Assembly (NCBI GenBank): GCA_036345935.2
Contig: JADWOT020000001.1
Span: 28,526,722 to 28,590,721, forward strand
Source: Taenia hydatigena
Lineage: Eukaryota; Platyhelminthes; Cestoda; Cyclophyllidea; Taeniidae
Length of the DNA stretch: 64,000 nt
Direction: 5' to 3'
The notes under the pieces were generated by a model. It was not told where the DNA came from. It searched no databases and saw nothing but the letters and a program-made list of their open reading frames with translations. Positions 57,906-64,000 of the stretch are shown here, piece by piece. Position numbers and translations under genes: made by a program. Numbering within the stretch: the stretch's first letter is position 1; each line of letters opens with the position of its first letter.

Positions 57906-59077
57906 GGTTTCCTTGTCAACATGCGATAAGTCTAGAGCTAGAATGAGTGTGGGCAGACGGATCGCTGAGAGGTCGACTGCTTTAAATAACACGATTGGAG
58001 ATGTTTTGCGCAGACACGATAAAATCATACAGAGTTTTTTCGAGTGGATCGAGAAACTGCTGGGAAATAATTTTTGCCTGAAATAATCACCTCTCAGTGG
58101 CTATGCTTGTGCCACCTATGGTCATATGGTCACTTGTTGCATGTGTCATCCCGACGACTCTATGCGAGCTCTAAAGTCATCGAATGCGAGAGCATTTGGC
58201 TAGTTGGAGAGGAAAACGACAGTTTAATGATGAGAAGTAAAGTGAACTGGAAGAGACAACTGTTGTGCATATTGGCAATCCTTTTATTTATTTCCAATAA
58301 TCCCGACCACCCCTTATAGGTGGCCTTTGCGTCCCTCACCCCTACTCACCTACCCACTTCCAACGCACCGTTGCTTCTTTCATCCCCTTTTAGTCGATAC
58401 TTTCCTTAAAGTAGTTAATGAAACTAGCACTTGATCTGGCCAAAACTTTATTTGGATCATATCACAATGCCAGAGTGAAAGAGGACAGAAAGTAAGGAGC
58501 ACTAGCAACCAAGCAGCAAAAACTGCAAAGAGAAAACTCAAATTGACAGGAGCACCTCTGCTGTCACCATGTCACCAGGTTGACTGCATTGCGACAGCAG
58601 TTCACCAGTGCAAAGACTAGGTACGTACAGAAGAAGGCTGCGCAGACTACTTCATCCCCTGACAGCGTCATCACCTAACTGCCGAACGATGAATCTTGCG
58701 ATGCTGTAGCCGCCTTATCTGTCTTCGACGAGAAGACGAGGATTTGGAAATGAGTTGCCAGCGTAACAGCATCCAATCACTGGAGCGTGTCGGACGCGTG
58801 TAGATGGATTATATGGACGGCCTCCAGACAGAGCGAAGCTGTTCCCTTGTGTGCATTTACTAACGCATTCGCGAAGGTGTGCAATAGATTAAGCGATTGG
58901 CGCCCCCACCTTGGCTTTCGTTTTGATGCAATGAAAAGATAAGGCTAAGAAGCCTTATTCACTCATTGTCTGTCCCTCATATCGTCAGTGATTTTTGTCC
59001 CTTCGCCTACAAATTACTACACAGATGCAGAAGAAGCGGTTGAAGCGCAAGATGTTGCAAAATTACTTTTTTGAATC

Positions 59078-59323
59078 ATGCGATCATACAAAAGGGTAAG
59101 GACCTGGAGGGTGGTAAAGAAAGGACAAATGGGGCCACTTGCTCCTCGTTCATCATTGCACTCAAGAAGCTTTAGTGTTGAGTCCGCGACACATTTCAAT
59201 GGATTTGTTGATTTCTGTGACTGCATTCGCGCATACGTTTGTCATCATCTTCCGCATAGGTTTTATTCCCTCAAACAGACTAGGGTGAGAGCAGACAAAG
59301 AACATTCTTTATCGATGATCTGA
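59078..59323 (+). pseudogene. S2 exon preceding the DVFVER exon
   Basis: The open frame contains ESATHFNGFVDFCDCIRAYV, CHHLPHRFYSLKQTR, then the donor-like GTGAGA at about 59286. The next exon at 59357 continues in phase 0, giving a joined C-terminal region, with an intron of about 70 bp. The left outer copy (39119-39364, minus) has the same frame with a few changes. The inner copies keep FNGSVDFCDCIRAYVCHHLP. The true exon start is not known. Confidence 0.4.
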
Positions 59324-59356
59324 TGTTAGTTTAGTGAGTACTTTACTTTCTTAAAG

Positions 59357-59425
59357 GAAGATGACGACGATTCGGTAGCCCGAGACGTCTTCGTCGAACG
59401 AATCTCGTCTAACTCTGAGGACTAA
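59357..59425 (+). pseudogene. DVFVER terminal exon, outer right copy (reference)
   Basis: After the acceptor TTTACTTTCTTAAAG, 22 codons read EDDDDSVARDVFVERISSNS, ED, then TAA. The frame, the stop position and the core (A/S)RDVFVER recur at 16766-16837, 31760-31819, 39017-39085, 47318-47386 and 51036-51104, and in altered form at 20039-20101 and 20323-20388. DNA identity between the oldest and youngest copies is much lower than the amino-acid match. It is best read as the last exon of an unknown gene that was copied many times. Whether any copy is expressed cannot be told. Confidence 0.5.
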
Positions 59426-59585
59426 TTAGCTAAAGCGTATATAATGCAAACGTGTCGACCCGACAAAGTGGCCACACATCCGTCTCCACTAATGATGTGG
59501 TGGTGAGTCTGACCCTAGAATTCAGCAGTGTTGCAGCAGCACCAATCGCATTAACAGTGGCGGCGAAGCAACAGCACCGGTTCTG

Positions 59586-59702
59586 GATACTGATACCCAA
59601 CTGCATACAATCTACTCGTTTCGAGTGAATGAGGACCAAGTAAGGAAAGACGAACTCCGCACCTTTACACACCCTTGCGAATGCTGCCTCGATAAGTTTT
59701 GA
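59586..59702 (+). pseudogene. S2 exon-like frame with IYSFRVNE block
   Basis: It is open: DTDTQLHTIYSFRVNEDQVR, KDELRTFTHPCECCLDKF, TGA. The old copy at about 31430-31550 (minus) reads NLYSIYSFRVNEVQVRKDEI, then HLCEC, in the same frame. In both inner copies about 108 bases are deleted after RTF, fusing this frame to the next block (CMIDVMGCVLST) and making 88-codon frames at 46852-47118 and 51304-51570. Confidence 0.42.
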
Positions 59703-60539
59703 GACTCGATGAACTTAGTCCTTACAAGCATCAAGTGAAAATCACCGTCTCATGTCGGTGCGTACACTTCTTGCATGATTGATGTCATGGGGGGTGTCCT
59801 TTCGACCCAAGCTAGTTTTCGCAATCTTCGCGGCCTTAAGAATCCACTAGGCACAGAAAAGGCAAGAGAAAACAAGCATAAAAATCTTTCCTGTCTCACT
59901 GCTTGTCAGTAAATAGCTCTCGTGGTTTCGTCTTTAAGAATGCCGTGTGATGCCTGTTTTAACAACGCCCCACGCGGCATCAATCACATCACTTGAAATC
60001 GAATTCTCGAAGTAATTAAATAAAAGTATTGCTTAAAGAGCTGATCGCAATGCGTGCAAAGGTCAACAGGTTCGTCTCTCCTTCTTGATCTCTACACTCT
60101 TGGAACAAGCAGAGTGTGAGCAGTTAGCACACAAAACCTCATAGAATCCAACTGCTCGAGTCTGGCGCGCTCGGGTTATTGGGAGCTGCTGCGCACGCAG
60201 TTCATTTTCAAATCCTCGTCTTCTTGCCGACGACAGACATGGCAGTCACATCGCCGCAATGTTCATGCTTCGGTGATTTTACGAAGCTGTTATCAAGAGA
60301 AGAAATGGTCTGCGTAGCCTTCTTCTGCACAAACCAGGCTGCGCATTAGTTAACTGCTGCTGCCTGGTAATGTAATGACATTACAGGTGTTGATGCCAAT
60401 TTAAATTAACTTCGATACTAGTTTTTTGCCTTATTTTGATGTTTGGCTGCTCGTGCTTTCTACTTTTTATCCGCCTTCACTTTGGCATAGTGGTATGATT
60501 CAATCAAGTTTCGCCCACTTCAAGTGCTAATTTTCATTA

Positions 60540-60640
60540 CTCATTTTAAGGAGCATCGAATAAAGGGGGATGGGATAAGCAACGGTGCTTTGGAGGTGGG
60601 TAGGTGAGTATGTGTGAGGGACGCCATAGTAACCTGTAAG
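60540..60640 (+). repeat. Conserved non-coding block of about 100 bp
   Basis: The block (GGGATAAGCAACGGTGCTTT, GGTGGGTAGGTGAGTATGTG, AGGGACGCCATAGT) recurs near 18270-18410, 22130-22270, 37790-37900, 40040-40140, 46190-46290, 50035-50110, 52120-52230 and 58300-58400, in both orientations. No frame is shared, unlike the exon-like blocks. It may be a regulatory or structural element of the repeat unit. Confidence 0.65.
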
Positions 60641-62145
60641 TAGGAAAGGGAAGCAGTAATTAATGCGGATAATCCACTAGAATCACCAATGCGCACAACA
60701 GTATTCTCCTCCCAATTTCACTTCGCTACTTAGCATCGAACTGTCGTCTATCTCTCCCACTAGCCAAATGCCCTCGCACTGGATGACTTCAGACCTCGCA
60801 CAGAGTCGTCAGAATGACGTCAGTGACAAACCAGACAAAAGTGTCTGCTCAGCCAGCATAGGCATAGACATAGACACAGAGGGGTGATCACCTTAGGTTG
60901 AATGAATTCTTTAGCAATTCCATAATCCATTTAACAACTTCTAAAGGATTTTACCTCTGCATTCCAGTAGTTGTTGACGTAGTGCCTAGTCGTATTATTT
61001 GAAGCAGGGTGTATCAAGTGATTAAGACAGACGCCTTGAGACAAGGAGAGGAGACAATAGCTTACGTCTCTATGCCGACCCATTCCATGGGCTATAATAA
61101 GCCACAGTTGCATTGGAAGCATAAGTCGAAATGAGGAAATTAATGGCATGCAACATTGTCACCATTGGATGGTAAGGTAAACAAATCTCCAGTTCTCAAA
61201 TTTCACTGATGGTATCGACGCACTCCAGAGGACACTGACAAAGCAACACAATCGCTAGCTGTTGGTCAGGCGGATTTTCAGTTGGTTTGTCGCTTTGACC
61301 AGTCACGAACTCAACAACTTGCGCGACAGAATGGTAGGTTGTGTAAAACCCCAACGAACTCTAGCAGAGAGCGTTGTCCATCTAAGGTGGCAATTGCCGT
61401 CGATATCATCACAATCATCAATCCATGCCAAAAGATCAGTCCTGCTGGTGCTATTAATCAGTTGGATGGTCACTTACTTAGTTGATGAACTAGTCAGTCA
61501 GTCAACAATTTATGCAGGAGCTAATTTAAAAATTCGGATTCTTTCTCACTTGGTTGTCAGCGTATCAAGTTTACCGAATGGGCAAAAGAAGCAGGGGTAG
61601 CCGTCAGTAAATCAAGGCGCTGAGTAGGTGCTGGTTAACCTGGAGCCACAGTCGCCCTACAATCAGTTTGTCATCGACTCGACCAGCTTATTGAACCATA
61701 GATCTGCAAGTCAGTGAGGGACGCTGAATGGTGCAGTAATAAATGATTACAAGCAAAATTGGAAATGACTAGTTGACATTGTTGATGCACACACGATAGT
61801 TGGCAGCAGTAACTTCTTAAAGACTATATCTGAACTCTTTAAATGAGTTGGCAGAAAGGAATATCGTGGGAGTCTGACGTCGCACTGGTCCACATCGTCA
61901 CGTTATGACATTGGTTAATAGGGGAAGATTGTGCTTCTATGTCTTGGTGGACGTTGGTCCATTCATTGTTTGGATGTGCTAGTAACATTCACTCTCTCTC
62001 ACCTATCGAATTTCCAAGATGGGTGATCCGGATATTTGACGTTAGATTCCACTTCTCACTTTGGTCTTCAGTAGAACTAACTGAGAACATAAAGACGCGA
62101 CTGTTCAGGGGTGTTGGGTGAATTGGAGGAGGTACACCTCCTCCT

Positions 62146-62349
62146 TTAGTCCAAAGCATATGTCAGAGTGTCAGAGGATGGGAACTGAGTGCTTTTTCTA
62201 TAGCAGCAAGGGGTGATTAACGAGTGCTCCTCGACCTCCTGTGGGGGTTGACTGTAATCGCACTCCTTTATAAGGAGCCAAGTACGCCTCTCAAGTAAGG
62301 CGAGGGACGAAGGCGAATATTTAGGCTTGGATTTTATCTTGGAGCGCAT
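62146..62349 (-). pseudogene. W-block exon remnant, right arm
   Basis: Mirror of 36050-36253 with four amino-acid changes. It begins MRSKIKSKPKYSPSSLALLE. The inner part continues toward the gap. Confidence 0.4.
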
Positions 62350-62569
62350 TCGGACGTACTATCCCATGGTGCAATGTTTAAAGTTGGCGTAAATATGTAC
62401 CACTTCTCCGTGGGCTTTCTGGATTTCCTGAAAATCGACGATTTCTTTGCGACAGAGTCATGTCACCTTCGCCTCGACGATCGATGAGCCAGCCATACAG
62501 CTCTTCCAACATTTTGATGACTCGATGATGAGGCCAGACAACGAATGCATCTGCGAGACGTCCTTCCGT

Positions 62570-63288
62570 NNNNNNNNNNNNNNNNNNNNNNNNNNNNNNN
62601 NNNNNNNNNNNNNNNNNNNNNNNNNNNNNNNNNNNNNNNNNNNNNNNNNNNNNNNNNNNNNNNNNNNNNNNNNNNNNNNNNNNNNNNNNNNNNNNNNNNN
62701 NNNNNNNNNNNNNNNNNNNNNNNNNNNNNNNNNNNNNNNNNNNNNNNNNNNNNNNNNNNNNNNNNNNNNNNNNNNNNNNNNNNNNNNNNNNNNNNNNNNN
62801 NNNNNNNNNNNNNNNNNNNNNNNNNNNNNNNNNNNNNNNNNNNNNNNNNNNNNNNNNNNNNNNNNNNNNNNNNNNNNNNNNNNNNNNNNNNNNNNNNNNN
62901 NNNNNNNNNNNNNNNNNNNNNNNNNNNNNNNNNNNNNNNNNNNNNNNNNNNNNNNNNNNNNNNNNNNNNNNNNNNNNNNNNNNNNNNNNNNNNNNNNNNN
63001 NNNNNNNNNNNNNNNNNNNNNNNNNNNNNNNNNNNNNNNNNNNNNNNNNNNNNNNNNNNNNNNNNNNNNNNNNNNNNNNNNNNNNNNNNNNNNNNNNNNN
63101 NNNNNNNNNNNNNNNNNNNNNNNNNNNNNNNNNNNNNNNNNNNNNNNNNNNNNNNNNNNNNNNNNNNNNNNNNNNNNNNNNNNNNNNNNNNNNNNNNNNN
63201 NNNNNNNNNNNNNNNNNNNNNNNNNNNNNNNNNNNNNNNNNNNNNNNNNNNNNNNNNNNNNNNNNNNNNNNNNNNNNNNNNNNNNNNN
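62570..63288. other. Assembly gap, 719 N
   Basis: Unknown bases within the W block of the right arm. The facing positions in the left arm are 35105-35829 (725 bases), so the gap length agrees with the mirror to within six bases. Very long frames reported across this gap are artefacts of the N run. Confidence 0.98.
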
Positions 63289-64000
63289 CGACAGAATGGC
63301 AGTTTGTGTAAAAACCCAACGAACTCTGGCAGAGAGCGTTGTCCATCTAAGATGTCAATTGGCATATTCTTAGCTTCCATTTGAGAATTCAACAGCATTT
63401 ATATTCAAGGCTCTCAGACTGCCCATCTTCATCTCTCCTAGTTATCCACTGCTCATTTATCTTCTGACTCGTTAGACTAACCCAGCTATCTCGTAAACCA
63501 ACAATCTCTAACAGCGGTAACTCAGAGGAAGGCAAAGGCAGCTACTCCCAGCAATAGAATCTGGCGAGCGAAGATGTGGAAAAAATTCCCTCTTATTTGT
63601 TCTTTTCAGTCCCTTAACTCCCAGTGGATCCTAGCTCCACTGAAATTAAGAGAACTCGCTTAGTCAGAAGGACACCTCTGTAGATATCACACTTGCAAGA
63701 AGTAAGCGTAACGATTGGATTGTAAAGTCGACTGGATGGTTGTAAGGGCGAAGTTAGGCAAAGGTCTAAAATTTATCGAGGCTGGTAGATGTACCTTTGA
63801 AGAGTCAAGTTTACTGATACTTGGCTCAGCCTTTACATGACTATGAATTGCCCATCGTATTGCTAAGCACAAGACCGGCATCTTGTACCTCGGTCGGTTA
63901 GTGTCATAACTAGGCTTGTGGTCAGTAAGACATCGCACATCCTTTTAAATGGTCTCCATCCGAATCGAGGGAATGTCATCCTCCATGCAAGGTGGGGCTG

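Larger units (their letters stand above)
50550..64000 (-). repeat. Young palindrome, right arm
   Basis: Reverse complement of the left arm. Blocks from inside out: S2 inner (about 50.46-53.15), U (53.15-54.45), S1 (54.45-56.04), V (56.04-57.9), S2 outer (57.9-61.5), W (61.5 onward). It has its own deletions (near 50710, 61070 and 61561) not seen in the left arm. It continues past the window. Confidence 0.93.

Noticed and set aside
62378..63398. Open frames of 279-322 residues spanning the N run
   Set aside because: They are open only because N codons contain no stops. The real bases on either side belong to the repeat arm.
34392..64000. Palindrome as a purely technical duplicate of one sequence
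   Set aside because: Not fully excluded, but private substitutions and indels in each arm, including deletions polarised by a third copy, speak against one set of reads being placed twice.
12500..64000. CRISPR array or simple satellite
   Set aside because: There is no short regular repeat-spacer pattern. Repeat units are kilobases long, diverged and in both orientations.
1..64000. tRNA or rRNA genes
   Set aside because: No cloverleaf-like or rRNA core words were recognised by eye on either strand. A covariance-model scan would be decisive and was not possible here.

Overview
The window reads as nuclear DNA of an animal. There are no operons, ribosome-binding sites or long open frames. The best-supported gene is an interrupted ubiquitin hydrolase of the USP5 (isopeptidase T) family with introns and GT-AG splice sites. 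The short introns and strong strand skew would suit a parasitic flatworm such as a tapeworm, but that placement is inference.

Region 1, about 1-4.3 kb. The + strand is rich in A and C, and the coding-like exons lie on the minus strand (304-528, 1257-1904, 3925-4047). Region 2, 4350-4873, has two 73-74 bp direct repeats with TGT...ACA ends around a 377 bp interior, like a very small LTR element. Region 3, about 5-12.4 kb, becomes G+T rich on the + strand and carries + strand exon candidates. It ends in an unprocessed USP5-like pseudogene (10885-12448). That copy keeps recognisable exons and splice sites but has in-frame stops on both sides of the catalytic cysteine. It breaks off where the repeat domain begins.

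Region 4, about 12.47-34.4 kb, is a mosaic of old, diverged repeat blocks in both orientations. It includes a MITE-like element (family A) and an older palindrome centred near 20.29 kb. Region 5, 34.4-64 kb, is a nearly perfect inverted repeat. Its left arm is 34392-47979. Its right arm starts at 50460-50550 and runs off the window end. The spacer is about 2.5 kb. Arms look about 99% identical where compared by eye. Each arm has the mirrored block order W, S2, V, S1, U, S2, and the spacer is itself made of further, more diverged S1 and S2 copies. A 719-base N gap in the right arm faces 725 known bases in the left arm.

The same peptide blocks appear in one reading frame, next to splice-like sites, in copies that differ greatly at the DNA level. 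Examples are ARDVFVER, IYSFRVNE, TCDDLLCMEARLRR, HFQILVF and AARGAKDAR. The repeat domain is therefore best read as many decaying, inverted and nested copies of one or more multi-exon genes that I cannot identify, not as a plain satellite. No complete functional gene can be supported. Repeat boundaries were found by eye and are approximate, generally to within 50-100 bases.
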